A DNA stretch of 64,000 nt, from assembly GCF_019218285.1 (NCBI RefSeq), contig NZ_JAHUZG010000002.1, positions 992,001 to 1,056,000 on the forward strand. The letters run 5' to 3'. Of the stretch, positions 33,340-42,383 are shown piece by piece (position 1 is the stretch's first letter; the number at the start of each line of letters is the position of its first letter). The notes under the pieces are model-generated. The model was not told the DNA's origin and did not search any database. It worked only from the letters and a program-made list of their open reading frames with translations. Made by a program: the position numbers and the translations under genes. This DNA comes from Antarctobacter sediminis (GTDB lineage: Bacteria; Pseudomonadota; Alphaproteobacteria; Rhodobacterales; Rhodobacteraceae).

Positions 33340-33984
33340 ATGGCCAAGCAGCTTGATTATCACACGATCCGGGACATCTTTACCCGCTTCCAACAGTCCG
33401 AACCCGAACCCAAGGGTGAGCTGAACCACGTCAATGCCTATACGCTGGTGGTGGCCGTCGCGCTGTCTGCACAAGCCACCGACGCAGGCGTGAACAAGGC
33501 CACCGAAAAACTGTTCCAGATCGCGGACACGCCGGAAAAGATGCTCGCCCTCGGCGAAGAGGGCGTGACCGAACACATCAAGACCATCGGCCTCTATCGC
33601 AACAAGGCCAAGAACGTCATCAAGATGGCGCGCATCCTTGTGGACGACTACGGCGGCGAAGTGCCCAACTCCCGCGCCGCGCTGGAAAGCCTGCCGGGCG
33701 TTGGCCGCAAGACCGCGAACGTGGTGCTGAACATGTGGTGGCAGTACCCGGCGCAGGCGGTGGACACGCATATCTTCCGCGTTGGCAACCGCACCGGCAT
33801 CTGCCCGGGCAAGGACGTGGTCGCCGTGGAACGCGCGATCGAGGACAACATTCCCGTCGATTTCCAACAGCATGCGCATCACTGGCTGATCCTGCACGGG
33901 CGCTACATCTGTGTCGCGCGCAAGCCCAAGTGCAAGGCCTGCCTCATCAATGACCTCTGCCCCTTCGAGGAAAAGACATCATGA
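33340..33984 (+). CDS. nth: Endonuclease III (Nth)
   Basis: This DNA glycosylase/AP lyase of 214 residues removes oxidised pyrimidines. The helix-hairpin-helix LPGVGRKTANVVL contains catalytic K124, the general base is D142 (AVDTHIFRV), and the 4Fe-4S cluster uses C191, C198, C201 and C207 (C-x6-C-x2-C-x5-C). GGGGAAGG precedes the ATG at 33340. It overlaps the adenosine kinase gene by 4 bp (ATGA). Confidence 0.96.
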   Translation: MAKQLDYHTIRDIFTRFQQSEPEPKGELNHVNAYTLVVAVALSAQATDAGVNKATEKLFQIADTPEKMLALGEEGVTEHIKTIGLYRNKAKNVIKMARILVDDYGGEVPNSRAALESLPGVGRKTANVVLNMWWQYPAQAVDTHIFRVGNRTGICPGKDVVAVERAIEDNIPVDFQQHAHHWLILHGRYICVARKPKCKACLINDLCPFEEKTS

Positions 33985-34970
33985 AAAAGTACCAGGTTGT
34001 CGGCATCGGCAACGCCATCGTCGACGTTCTGACCCGCGCCGAGGACACCTTCCTTGACCACATGGGCATCCAGAAGGGCATCATGCAGTTGGTCGAGCGT
34101 GAGCGCGCCGAAACGCTGTACGGCGCGATGAAGGACCGGATCGAGGCACCGGGCGGCTCGGTCGCCAACACCTTGGCCGGGATCGGCAACCTTGGCCTGC
34201 GCACCGCCTTTATCGGGCGCGTGCATGACGATGCGCTTGGCCGCTTTTACGCGGACGCCATGGCCAAGGACGGCACCGATTTCGTCAACCCGCCGGTCGC
34301 GGGCGGCGAATTGCCGACCTCGCGCAGCATGATCTTTGTTTCGCCCGACGGCGAGCGGTCGATGAACACCTACCTCGGAATCTCGGCCGAACTTGGCCCC
34401 GATGACGTTTCCGAAGACGTGGCCGGAGAGGCGGAGTACCTGTTCCTCGAAGGCTACCTGTTCGACAAGGACAAGGGCAAAGAAGCCTTTCTCAAGGCGG
34501 CGCGCGCCTGCAAGGCGGCAGGCGGCAAACCCGGCATCGCCATTTCCGATCCCTTCTGCGTCGAACGGCACCGCGCCGACTTCCTCAAGCTGATCGAGGA
34601 AGACATGGATTTCGTCATCGGCAACGAGGCCGAGATCCGCTCGCTCTATCAGAACGACGACCTCGAGGCCGATCTGCGCGCCGTGGGCGCGATCTGCCCG
34701 CTGGTGGTCTGCACCCGGTCCGGCGATGGCGTATCCGTCCTGCATGAAGGTGAACGCATCGACGTCGGCGTGGAAAAGATCGTGCCCGTGGATGCCACCG
34801 GCGCAGGCGACCAGTTCGCCGCCGGGTTCCTTTATGGCCTTGCAACCGGCGCCGACATGGAAAAAGCCGCCCGCATGGGCAGCGCCGCGGCGCGTGAGGT
34901 CATCAGCCACATGGGGCCGCGCCCCGAGGCGAACCTTCAGCACCTGTTCCGCGAACAGGGCCTGATTTAG
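33981..34970 (+). CDS. PfkB-family adenosine kinase
   Basis: This 329-residue ribokinase-fold sugar kinase has GGSVANTLAGIGNLG near residue 58 and the PfkB signature VPVDATGAGDQFAAGFLYG near 270, whose Asp is the catalytic base. Members of this group in alphaproteobacteria are annotated as adenosine kinases, converting adenosine to AMP. A related carbohydrate kinase cannot be excluded. It is translationally coupled to nth through a 4-base overlap. Confidence 0.88.
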   Translation: MKKYQVVGIGNAIVDVLTRAEDTFLDHMGIQKGIMQLVERERAETLYGAMKDRIEAPGGSVANTLAGIGNLGLRTAFIGRVHDDALGRFYADAMAKDGTDFVNPPVAGGELPTSRSMIFVSPDGERSMNTYLGISAELGPDDVSEDVAGEAEYLFLEGYLFDKDKGKEAFLKAARACKAAGGKPGIAISDPFCVERHRADFLKLIEEDMDFVIGNEAEIRSLYQNDDLEADLRAVGAICPLVVCTRSGDGVSVLHEGERIDVGVEKIVPVDATGAGDQFAAGFLYGLATGADMEKAARMGSAAAREVISHMGPRPEANLQHLFREQGLI

Positions 34971-35024
34971 GACGCCGACCAGCGTCAACCCTATCGTTTC
35001 ATGGCGTTTTCACGCGGTTTTCAC

Positions 35025-35048
35025 GCAGGCGGCCTTTCCGCCGCCTGC
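35025..35048 (+). terminator. Hairpin after the adenosine kinase gene
   Basis: Perfect 9-bp arms GCAGGCGGC and GCCGCCTGC with loop CTTTCC lie about 55 bp after the kinase stop. They are preceded by the direct repeat GTTTTCACGC (35006 and 35017). No U-tract follows, so termination would be weak or Rho-assisted. Confidence 0.45.
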
Positions 35049-35068
35049 AACAGCCGTCTAGCGTGACA

Positions 35069-35089
35069 CCCGGGACATCCTGTCCGGGG
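35069..35089 (+). promoter_or_regulatory. Hairpin over the subtilase ribosome-binding region
   Basis: GGACA-TCC-TGTCC, extended by CCC/GGG across one mismatch, ends 7 bases before the subtilase ATG. It includes the only G-rich stretch upstream, so it could limit translation. Confidence 0.35.
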
Positions 35090-35096
35090 CATTTCG

Positions 35097-36284
35097 ATGA
35101 CGCGACACATCCTCCTGCGGGACAAGGCGGGCAACTGGCGACGGCCTGAAGTGCCCCTGACCGCCCGCGTCGCGCCACAAGACCCGCAAGGTGGAGCCGC
35201 TCCCGACATTTTCGTCGCCGATCTGACCCCCGATGACCTGCGCGACGCGGCCAATGATCCTGCCCTGCTGACCATTCAACCGGCCATGCCGACGCGGCTT
35301 TTATCGCCTCAGCCGATGGATGACCTGCGCGCCGCCGATGCGGTGCCCGGATGGGGGCTTCACGCGATCGGGGCGGATTGGACCCCGTTCGATGGCAGCG
35401 GCGTCCGGATCGCCCTGCTGGACACCGGCATCGACGCGACACACCCAGCCTTTGCCGGTGTCACCATCACCGCCCGCGACTTTGCCGGAACCGGCGTGGC
35501 CGATGCCAATGGCCACGGCACCCATGTGGCGGGCAATTTGTTGGGCCGTGACCTAGGCGGCACCCGGATTGGTGTCGCGCGGGGCGTGACCGATCTTTTG
35601 GTGGCCAAGGCGGTGGGCGACGATGGCGCTGGCCGATCCGAAGATCTGCTGCGGGCGATCCTCTGGGCCTTGCAGGAAAAGGCCGATGTCGTGGGCTTTT
35701 CGCTGAGTTTCGACACACCCGCGCAGGTCGATGCACTGACCGCCGAAGGGTATCCGCAGGCCTTGGCCACCTCGGCGGCGGTTCACGCCTATCGCGGCAA
35801 CCTGCGGATCTGCGAAATCCTTGTTCAGATGATCGGATGCGGCGAAGTCCCCCTGATCCTGGGTGCCGTGGGCAATGACAGCCTGCGCACCATCGGACCA
35901 GAATTCGAAACCGGTCCTGCCGCCCCCACCTGCGCCGAGGGCATCCTGGCCATCGGCGCTTGCACGCAGGGCGAAACCGGCCTGGCCGCTGCGCCCTTTT
36001 CAAACACCGGTGCCGCTCTTGTGGCCCCGGGAACCGGGATCATATCGGCCGGGTTGAGCGGCGGCCTGCGCACATTGAACGGCACTTCGATGGCCATGGC
36101 CCATACCGCGGGGATCGCGGCGCTATGGGCGCAGAAACGCCGCGAGGATGGCAAGCAGATCACAGCCCGCTCACTGGCGGCAACGCTGATCCGAACCGCC
36201 AGCCGCGCGCCCTTGTCGCAAGAAGCCTCGCCACGCGACTGCGGGGCCGGTCTGGTTCAGGCCCCGCGCGGCGCGTTGGATTGA
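35097..36284 (+). CDS. Subtilase (S8) family serine peptidase without signal peptide
   Basis: This 395-residue subtilisin-fold protease has D109 in LLDTGIDATHP, H140 in NGHGTHVAG, oxyanion N260 in GAVGNDS and nucleophile S331 in LNGTSMAMAH. All catalytic positions are intact. The first 100 residues are a charged prodomain-like region with no hydrophobic signal or anchor, so cytoplasmic location is likely unless export is by another route. There is an unusual hydrophilic insertion around 205-245. It stands alone between the kinase gene and polA; substrate and maturation are unknown. Confidence 0.88.
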   Translation: MTRHILLRDKAGNWRRPEVPLTARVAPQDPQGGAAPDIFVADLTPDDLRDAANDPALLTIQPAMPTRLLSPQPMDDLRAADAVPGWGLHAIGADWTPFDGSGVRIALLDTGIDATHPAFAGVTITARDFAGTGVADANGHGTHVAGNLLGRDLGGTRIGVARGVTDLLVAKAVGDDGAGRSEDLLRAILWALQEKADVVGFSLSFDTPAQVDALTAEGYPQALATSAAVHAYRGNLRICEILVQMIGCGEVPLILGAVGNDSLRTIGPEFETGPAAPTCAEGILAIGACTQGETGLAAAPFSNTGAALVAPGTGIISAGLSGGLRTLNGTSMAMAHTAGIAALWAQKRREDGKQITARSLAATLIRTASRAPLSQEASPRDCGAGLVQAPRGALD

Positions 36285-36291
36285 TCCGGCG

Positions 36292-39099
36292 CTAGTGCGC
36301 CTCGGCCCAGTTCGCGCCTTGCCCTGCGTCCACCACCAGCGGCAGATCCAGATGCACCACGGGCGCGGCGGCGCCTTCCATGACCTCTTTGGCCACACCG
36401 ATCAGGTCATCCACTGCGCCGGTTTCGACCTCGAACAGCAGTTCGTCGTGCACCTGCAACAGCATCTTGGCGGGCAGACCGGCGATGGCCTCGGGCATCC
36501 GCACCATGGCGCGCCGGATGATATCCGCCGCCGTCCCCTGAATCGGCGCGTTGATCGCCGCGCGCTTGGCAAAACCGGCGCGCGGCCCCTTGGCGGCGAT
36601 CTCGGGCGTGTGGATCTGCCGGCCGAACAGGGTTTCGACACGCTTGTGTTCCTTGGCGAACTCCACCGTCGCATCCATGTACTTCCGAATGCCGGGGAAG
36701 CGTTCGAAATAGCGGTCGATAAAGCCCTGCGCCTCGGCCCGCGGGATGCGCAGGTTGCGCGCCAGACCAAAGCCGGAAATCCCGTAGATCACGCCAAAGT
36801 TGATCGCCTTCGCCTGTCGCCGGATATCCGGCGTCATCTCGTCCAGCGGCACGTTGAACATTTCCGACGCGGTCATGGCGTGGATGTCCTGCCCCTCGCG
36901 GAACGCCTGTTTCAGCGCATCGATATCCGCCATCTGGGCAAGGATGCGCAGTTCGATCTGGCTATAGTCAAGGCTGACCAGCACCTTGCCTTCAGGCGCG
37001 ACAAAGGCGGTGCGGATGCGCCGCCCCTCTTCGCTGCGCACCGGGATGTTTTGCAGGTTGGGATCGTTCGACGCCAACCGCCCCGTGTTCGCCCCGGCAA
37101 TCGAATAGGACGTGTGCACGCGCCCGGTGTCCGGGTTGATGTGCTCCTGCAAGGCGTCGGTATAGGTCGATTTCAGCTTGGACAGTTGCCGCCAGTCCAG
37201 CACGCGCCCCGGCAGGTCGTGTTCGGTGGCCAGATCTTCGAGAATGTCCGCCCCGGTGGCATAGGCACCGGTCTTGCCTTTCTTGCCGCCCTCAAGCCCC
37301 ATCTTGTCAAAGAGGATTTCGCCCAGTTGCTTGGGGCTGCCGACGTTGAACTTTTCACCGGCCAGCGTGTGAATCTCTTCTTCCAGCTGCGCCATCTTTT
37401 GCGCAAAGGCGTTGGACATCTGGGACAGCACGTCGCGATCCACCCTGATGCCGGTCATCTCCATTTCCGCCAAGACGGGCACCATGGGCCGTTCCAACCC
37501 CTCGTAAACCCGCGTCACCTTGGCGACATGCAGCTGAGGTTTGAAGATCCGCGCCAGCCGCAGCGTCACATCCGCATCCTCGGCGGCATAGCGCGTGGCC
37601 TTGTCGATGGGCACGCGGTCAAAGGTGATCTGGCTTTTTCCGGTGCCGATGATTTCCTTGATCGGGATCGGCGTGTGCGAAAGATAGCGTTCCGCCAGCG
37701 CGTCCATGCCGTGGTTATGCAAGCCCGCATTCATCGCGTAGGACATCAGCATCGTGTCGTCGATCGGCGCGATTGCGATGCCGTAACGTGCCATGACCTT
37801 GGCGTCGTATTTCATGTTCTGGCCGATCTTCATCACCGCGGGATCTTCCAGCAGCGGCTTCAGCGCATCCAGCGCCTCTTGCATCGGGATCTGCCCCTCG
37901 GCCAGTTCGTCCGACCCGAACAGCCCCTCGCCGCCCTCGGCGCGATGGGTCAGCGGGATGTAGCAGGCTTGGCCCGGATCGACGCAAAGCGAGATGCCCA
38001 CAAGGTCACAGGTCATCTCGTTCAGACCGGTGGTCTCGGTGTCAAAGGCCACGGTGCCGACCTCGTTCGCCCGGTCGATCCATTTTTGCAGCGCCGCCAT
38101 ATCGGCCACCGTTTCATAGCGGTCCGGGTCGATGGCGGGCCAATCCGGGTCCTCGTCTCTGGGATTGGCAGCCTCTGGCGTTGTGTCCGGGATCACCGGC
38201 GCCTCGACGCCCAGACCATCGGCGATGCGCTTGGTCAGGGTGCGGAACTCCATCTCCTTGAGGAAGCCCAAAAGCACCTCCGGCTCCGGGTCACGCACTT
38301 CGAGATCGTCCAGCGTAAACGGCAGATCCATGCCGCAATCCAGCTGCACCAGCTTTTTCGACAGTTCGATCTGGTCACGCTTTTCGATCAGGGTCTGGCG
38401 GCGCTTGGGCTGCTTGATCTCCTCGGCGCGGTCCAGCAGGTCCTCGAGACTGCCGAACTCATTGATCAGCAGGGCCGCCGTCTTGATCCCGATGCCCGGC
38501 GCACCGGGCACGTTGTCGACGGAATCGCCCGCCAGCGCCTGCACATCCACCACGCGTTCCGGCCCGACGCCGAATTTTTCCAGCACGCCGTCACGGTCGA
38601 TGCGCTTGTTCTTCATCGGGTCCAGCATTTCCACGCCATCCCCGACCAGCTGCATCAGGTCCTTGTCCGACGACAGGATCGTGACCCTCCCCCCGGCCTC
38701 GCGCGCCTGACAAGCCAGTGTCGCCATGATGTCGTCGGCCTCGAATCCCTCGATCTCTTTGCAGGCGATGTTAAAGGCTTCGGTCGCGGCGCGGGTCAGC
38801 GGAATCTGCGGGCGCAGATCCTCGGGCATGGCCTCGCGGTTGGCCTTGTACAAATCATACAGGTCGTTGCGGAACGTGTGGCTGCCCTTGTCAAAGATGA
38901 CGGCCACATGGGTCGGCGCATCCGACCCGGTGTTCCCCTCCACATAGCGGTGCAGCATATTGCAGAAACCGCTGACCGCCCCGATGGGCAGCCCGTCGGA
39001 CTTGCGCGTCAGCGGCGGCAGGGCGTGGAAGGCGCGAAAGATATAGGCCGATCCGTCGATCAGGTGCAGGTGGCACCCCTTGCCAAAAGTGCTGGCCAT
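36292..39099 (-). CDS. polA: DNA polymerase I
   Basis: The 935-residue enzyme for Okazaki fragment maturation and repair has an N-terminal 5' nuclease (about 10-290, LIDGSAYIFRAFHALPP). A 3'-5' exonuclease (about 330-520) keeps its catalytic residues in VAFDTETTGL and AAEDADVTLRL. Polymerase motifs A (SLDYSQIELRILA), B (RRQAKAINFGVIYG) and C (QVHDELLFEV) follow. The ATG at 39099 has GGGGAGG 7 bases upstream. A very long open frame on the opposite strand is an artefact of GC-rich codon use. Confidence 0.98.
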   Translation of the reverse strand: MASTFGKGCHLHLIDGSAYIFRAFHALPPLTRKSDGLPIGAVSGFCNMLHRYVEGNTGSDAPTHVAVIFDKGSHTFRNDLYDLYKANREAMPEDLRPQIPLTRAATEAFNIACKEIEGFEADDIMATLACQAREAGGRVTILSSDKDLMQLVGDGVEMLDPMKNKRIDRDGVLEKFGVGPERVVDVQALAGDSVDNVPGAPGIGIKTAALLINEFGSLEDLLDRAEEIKQPKRRQTLIEKRDQIELSKKLVQLDCGMDLPFTLDDLEVRDPEPEVLLGFLKEMEFRTLTKRIADGLGVEAPVIPDTTPEAANPRDEDPDWPAIDPDRYETVADMAALQKWIDRANEVGTVAFDTETTGLNEMTCDLVGISLCVDPGQACYIPLTHRAEGGEGLFGSDELAEGQIPMQEALDALKPLLEDPAVMKIGQNMKYDAKVMARYGIAIAPIDDTMLMSYAMNAGLHNHGMDALAERYLSHTPIPIKEIIGTGKSQITFDRVPIDKATRYAAEDADVTLRLARIFKPQLHVAKVTRVYEGLERPMVPVLAEMEMTGIRVDRDVLSQMSNAFAQKMAQLEEEIHTLAGEKFNVGSPKQLGEILFDKMGLEGGKKGKTGAYATGADILEDLATEHDLPGRVLDWRQLSKLKSTYTDALQEHINPDTGRVHTSYSIAGANTGRLASNDPNLQNIPVRSEEGRRIRTAFVAPEGKVLVSLDYSQIELRILAQMADIDALKQAFREGQDIHAMTASEMFNVPLDEMTPDIRRQAKAINFGVIYGISGFGLARNLRIPRAEAQGFIDRYFERFPGIRKYMDATVEFAKEHKRVETLFGRQIHTPEIAAKGPRAGFAKRAAINAPIQGTAADIIRRAMVRMPEAIAGLPAKMLLQVHDELLFEVETGAVDDLIGVAKEVMEGAAAPVVHLDLPLVVDAGQGANWAEAH

Positions 39100-39206
39100 G
39101 CCCGGCCTCCCCGTGTTGTCCGCGTTGGCCTCCAGATGTGCCACGAACGGCGGCGGGGTGCCAGACGGGGAATGACAGCGGGTCGCGGGGAATCAGGGCG
39201 ACGGGA

Positions 39207-39890
39207 TCACGGCATCGGCACCGCAGCGGCAACCATGAAGACCGCGACAAAGAACACGATCGAGGCCGCAACGACGATGCCGTGCCAAATCGTATTGTGG
39301 AACCGCAGGCGCGAAGCCATCAGGAAAGGCGTTCCCAGCGAATACAGAACGCCCCCAACCACCATCAGAACGCAGACCGATAGAGGCAGGGCTGCCAGCA
39401 AGTCCCAGCCGCCGATCACCACCGCCCAGCCGGTGCACAGGCACATGGCCACCGCCAACCCGGACGGCAGGCGGCGTTTGAACAAGGTCAGCGCCGCCGC
39501 ACCAAAGGCCGCGCCCCAAACGGCAGTCAACAACCCGCCGCCCGCGCCGGAAAGCAGGGCAAAGGGCGTGTAGGTCCCCGCGATCTTGAGGTGAATGGCC
39601 GACATGTCGATCCGCCGGAACAAGGCCGTCAGGTCAGGGTGGCGGACGTGGTTGTACAGCAGCGATGCAGTCAGCATCATCACCAGCGTTCCGCCATAAA
39701 TCGACACGGCGGCAACTTCGGCCGCGGTGCCGCGCCAGACCGCCGTCAGCGTGATCAGCACCGGAACCGCCGCCAGCGCCATGACCAGCGCGGCAAGATG
39801 CACGAACATGTCACTGGCCAGTTCGGCCCGGCTGTACACCCTCGCTGCGCCTTGAGCGGGCGCCGGGCTGGCTTTGCGGATCTGGGTCAT
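39207..39890 (-). CDS. Hemolysin III family (PAQR-like) membrane protein
   Basis: The 227-residue protein has about seven membrane helices. Family landmarks are SDMFVHLAALVMAL near the N-terminus, SLLYNHVRH, RRIDMSAIHLKIAGTYTPF and FHNTIWHGIVV, with the conserved Asp/His set of the HlyIII/PAQR superfamily. Its physiological role is uncertain; related proteins affect membrane fluidity or act as hydrolases. It is upstream of polA on the same strand. Confidence 0.9.
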   Translation of the reverse strand: MTQIRKASPAPAQGAARVYSRAELASDMFVHLAALVMALAAVPVLITLTAVWRGTAAEVAAVSIYGGTLVMMLTASLLYNHVRHPDLTALFRRIDMSAIHLKIAGTYTPFALLSGAGGGLLTAVWGAAFGAAALTLFKRRLPSGLAVAMCLCTGWAVVIGGWDLLAALPLSVCVLMVVGGVLYSLGTPFLMASRLRFHNTIWHGIVVAASIVFFVAVFMVAAAVPMP

Positions 39891-40036
39891 GGGATCAGGC
39901 TATCTGTCTTGCTCCTTGATTCAAACAGCCTATCGCGAAGGGGTAAGCAAGACGTGACCAGGATGGAAAAGGCGCGCCCCGCGACAGGGGTGCCCTTAAA
40001 GCCGGGCTTGATTCGCCCCTGTAATGCCTTGCCCCC

Positions 40037-40060
40037 AAGCTGTCCACGCGTGGACAGCTT
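40037..40060. terminator. 24-bp perfect palindrome after the pirin gene
   Basis: AAGCTGTCCACG is followed immediately by its exact reverse complement, adjoining the pirin stop codon. It has no loop spacer and no U-tract on the minus strand. It may act as a transcription end structure or as a protein-binding site. Confidence 0.5.
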
Positions 40061-40972
40061 TCAGTGCGCGGGCTTGATGAACGTCCCGTTGCGCAGGTCT
40101 TTCATGGCCTGCATCAATTCGGCCTGGGTATTCATCACGATCGGTCCGTGCCATGCCACCGGTTCCTGGATCGGCCGCCCCGCCACCAGAAGAAAGCGGA
40201 TGCCCTCGGGTCCGGCGGTCACCTTGACCTCATCCCCGTTGCCGAATTTCACCAGCGTCCGGTTGCCCGACATGTCACGGATATTGACCTCTTGCCCGGC
40301 GAATTCCTTTTCAACCCGAACGCCCATCGGGTTCGAGGCGTCGGCGAATTTGCCAGCCCCCGCGAAAACATAGGCAAAAGCGTTGGACCGCGTGTCCACG
40401 GGCAGCGATTTCGTCACCCCCGGCGGCACCGAAACGTCAAGATACAGCGGATCGGCGGCGATCCCGTCGACCGGTCCGCTTTTGCCCCAGAACGTGCCGG
40501 TGATGATCTTTACCCGTGTGCCGTCATCATCGGTGATAACGGGAATATCGCCGCCCTGGATGTCCTGATAGCGTGGCGCCGTCATCTTCAGCGAGGATGG
40601 CAGGTTCGCCCACAACTGAAAACCGTGCATCTGCCCCGACGCATTCCCGCGCGGCATTTCCTGATGCAGGATACCGGACCCTGCCGTCATCCACTGGACC
40701 GCTCCGGCGCCCAGCGTGCCCTCGTTTCCAAGGCTGTCTCCGTGCGTCACCTCGCCTTCCAGCACATAGGTGATGGTTTCAATCCCGCGGTGCGGGTGCC
40801 AGGGAAAGCCGCGCTCGTACTTGGCGGGCTCATCATTGCGGAAATCGTCCATCATCAGGAAGGGATCGGTTTCCGAGGGATCCCCGAAACCAAAGACACG
40901 ATGCAGGTGAACCCCTGCCCCTTCCATCGTGGGCTGGGCCACGGACTGGCCCTTTACAGGTCGAAACGTCAT
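40061..40972 (-). CDS. Pirin family protein
   Basis: This 303-residue bicupin has an N-terminal iron-binding cupin with the His set in GFPWHPHRGIETITYVLEGEVTHGDS and ILHQEMP. A C-terminal pirin_C domain (about 180-290) is also present. Bacterial pirins include quercetinase-like dioxygenases and redox-responsive regulators; the activity here is undetermined. AGGAG precedes the ATG. A palindrome covers that ribosome site, which hints at regulation. Confidence 0.93.
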   Translation of the reverse strand: MTFRPVKGQSVAQPTMEGAGVHLHRVFGFGDPSETDPFLMMDDFRNDEPAKYERGFPWHPHRGIETITYVLEGEVTHGDSLGNEGTLGAGAVQWMTAGSGILHQEMPRGNASGQMHGFQLWANLPSSLKMTAPRYQDIQGGDIPVITDDDGTRVKIITGTFWGKSGPVDGIAADPLYLDVSVPPGVTKSLPVDTRSNAFAYVFAGAGKFADASNPMGVRVEKEFAGQEVNIRDMSGNRTLVKFGNGDEVKVTAGPEGIRFLLVAGRPIQEPVAWHGPIVMNTQAELMQAMKDLRNGTFIKPAH

Positions 40973-40996
40973 GGCAAACTCCTGTTCAAGTTTGCC
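40973..40996. promoter_or_regulatory. Palindrome over the pirin ribosome site
   Basis: Arms GGCAAACT and AGTTTGCC (8 bp each, 8-base spacer) directly abut the pirin ATG and contain its AGGAG. This fits a repressor operator or an RNA hairpin limiting translation. Confidence 0.45.
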
Positions 40997-41093
40997 TCAA
41001 GATAGCCCTGTCGCCCGACTTGCCAAAGCGCCGCCGGCGCACAGCATCGGTGCGCGCGGCCACAGGGCGGCCCTGCACCGTTGCCCGACAGGC

Positions 41094-41273
41094 TCAGACC
41101 TTGCCTTCGAAATCCTTGTGGACGTATTTCGCGTCGCAGTAGGGGCATTCGACAAAGCCGGTCTCGTGCGGGATCTGCAACCAGACACGCGGATGCCCAA
41201 GCGCACCTTCACCGCCATCGCAGGCGATGCGGTAGCTCTCGACAATCTTGGTCTCGGGCGCTTGGGTCGTCAT
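41094..41273 (-). CDS. Small zinc-finger (zf-CHCC) protein
   Basis: The 59-residue protein is of the zf-CHCC type, related to the NDUFS6 subunit family. Zinc ligands are visible as Cys in [15 protein letters not shown] (Cys and His) and CPYC near the C-terminus. In alphaproteobacteria it is often linked to respiratory complex I as an accessory, which is inferred from the family. The ATG at 41273 has AAAGGGA upstream. It diverges from the ABC ATPase gene. Confidence 0.85.
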   Translation of the reverse strand: MTTQAPETKIVESYRIACDGGEGALGHPRVWLQIPHETGFVECPYCDAKYVHKDFEGKV

Positions 41274-41340
41274 CTGGTTCCCTTTCGAGATGCTCTGGCC
41301 TATCTGCCTTATGACCAAAGCCGTGAAAGGGAGCAAGCCA

Positions 41341-42276
41341 TTGGACATCGGTCAGAATGACGCCGCGATCCGGATCGAGGGCCTGAAAAAGACCTATGCC
41401 GGGGGCAAACAGGCCCTCAACGGCGTAGACCTGACGGTTCCGGCCGGCTCTGTCTTTGGCCTGCTCGGGCCAAACGGCGCGGGAAAATCGACGATGATCA
41501 ACATCCTCGCAGGGTTGGTGATCAAGACCGAAGGCAAGGTCAGCATCTGGGGCTGGGATCAGGATCGCAACCCGCGGCAAAGCCGCGCCGCCATCGGCGT
41601 GATGCCGCAAGAGCTGAACCTTGACCCCTTCTTTACCCCGCGCGGCGCGCTGGAGGTGCAGGCCGGGCTGTATGGCGTGCCAAAATCGCAGCGCCGCTCG
41701 GATGAGATCCTCGAGATGGTGGGGCTGAGCGACAAAGCGGATGCCTATGCCCGCACGCTGTCGGGCGGCATGCGGCGGCGGCTGCTGCTGGCCAAGGCAC
41801 TGGTCCACTCTCCGCAGGTGCTGGTGCTGGACGAACCCACGGCGGGCGTGGACATCGAGTTGCGCCAGATGCTCTGGACGAATGTCCGCAAGCTGAACCG
41901 CGAACGTGGAATGACCATCATCCTGACCACGCATTATCTCGAAGAAGCCGAAGAGATGTGTGACGAGATCGCCATCATCAATCACGGCGAACTGGTGGCG
42001 CAGGACAGCACGGTCAATCTGCTGGGCCGTCTTGATGCACGGACCATGGTGATCCACCCCGAAACCGCGCCGCAATTCCTGCCCGAAGCCCCCGGCATTC
42101 AAGCCGAATCGCGCAGCGACGGCAGCCTTGCGCTGACCTACCGCTCAAAGGAAACCCGGGCGGAGGATGTGCTGGCCGCAGTGCAATCCGCGGGCATCCG
42201 CATCCGCGAACTGCGCACCGAGGAACCCGATCTCGAAGACGTGTTCCTTGCGCTGACCCGTGGATCGGCGGCCTGA
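41341..42276 (+). CDS. ABC transporter ATP-binding protein (ABC-2 exporter type)
   Basis: The 311-residue ATPase is of the NatA/YadG/CcmA-like group. Walker A is [12 protein letters not shown], the signature [15 protein letters not shown], Walker [13 protein letters not shown], and the switch His [10 protein letters not shown]. The C-terminal extension (about 230-311) is typical of ABC-2 exporters. TTG at 41341 with GGGAG 7 bases upstream is the best start; an ATG at 41311 has no ribosome site. The usual ABC-2 permease is not next door, so its partner must be elsewhere. Confidence 0.88.
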   Translation: MDIGQNDAAIRIEGLKKTYAGGKQALNGVDLTVPAGSVFGLLGPNGAGKSTMINILAGLVIKTEGKVSIWGWDQDRNPRQSRAAIGVMPQELNLDPFFTPRGALEVQAGLYGVPKSQRRSDEILEMVGLSDKADAYARTLSGGMRRRLLLAKALVHSPQVLVLDEPTAGVDIELRQMLWTNVRKLNRERGMTIILTTHYLEEAEEMCDEIAIINHGELVAQDSTVNLLGRLDARTMVIHPETAPQFLPEAPGIQAESRSDGSLALTYRSKETRAEDVLAAVQSAGIRIRELRTEEPDLEDVFLALTRGSAA

Positions 42277-42363
42277 CGCGCAGGTGCCGGGCGGCCTGTC
42301 ATGTCACGCCGCCGCAGACCCGAACCCGACGGCCACAGGCCGGCGGGTGAGACACCCTGCGCG
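42277..42363. terminator. Nested inverted repeats at a convergent junction
   Basis: Outer arms CGCGCAGG (42277-42284) and CCTGCGCG (42356-42363) enclose an inner hairpin ACCCG/CGGGT with GGCC-ACA-GGCC (42324-42348). It lies between the ABC ATPase and HIT genes, both of which end here. Confidence 0.45.
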
Positions 42364-42383
42364 CCGTCAGGCGCTCATCCAGA

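Noticed and set aside
36295-39573. 1092-codon open frame on the plus strand opposite polA
   Set aside because: It is antisense to DNA polymerase I with all its motifs intact. Long shadow frames are expected in GC-rich DNA, and this one has His/Arg/Gln-rich low-information composition and no start context.
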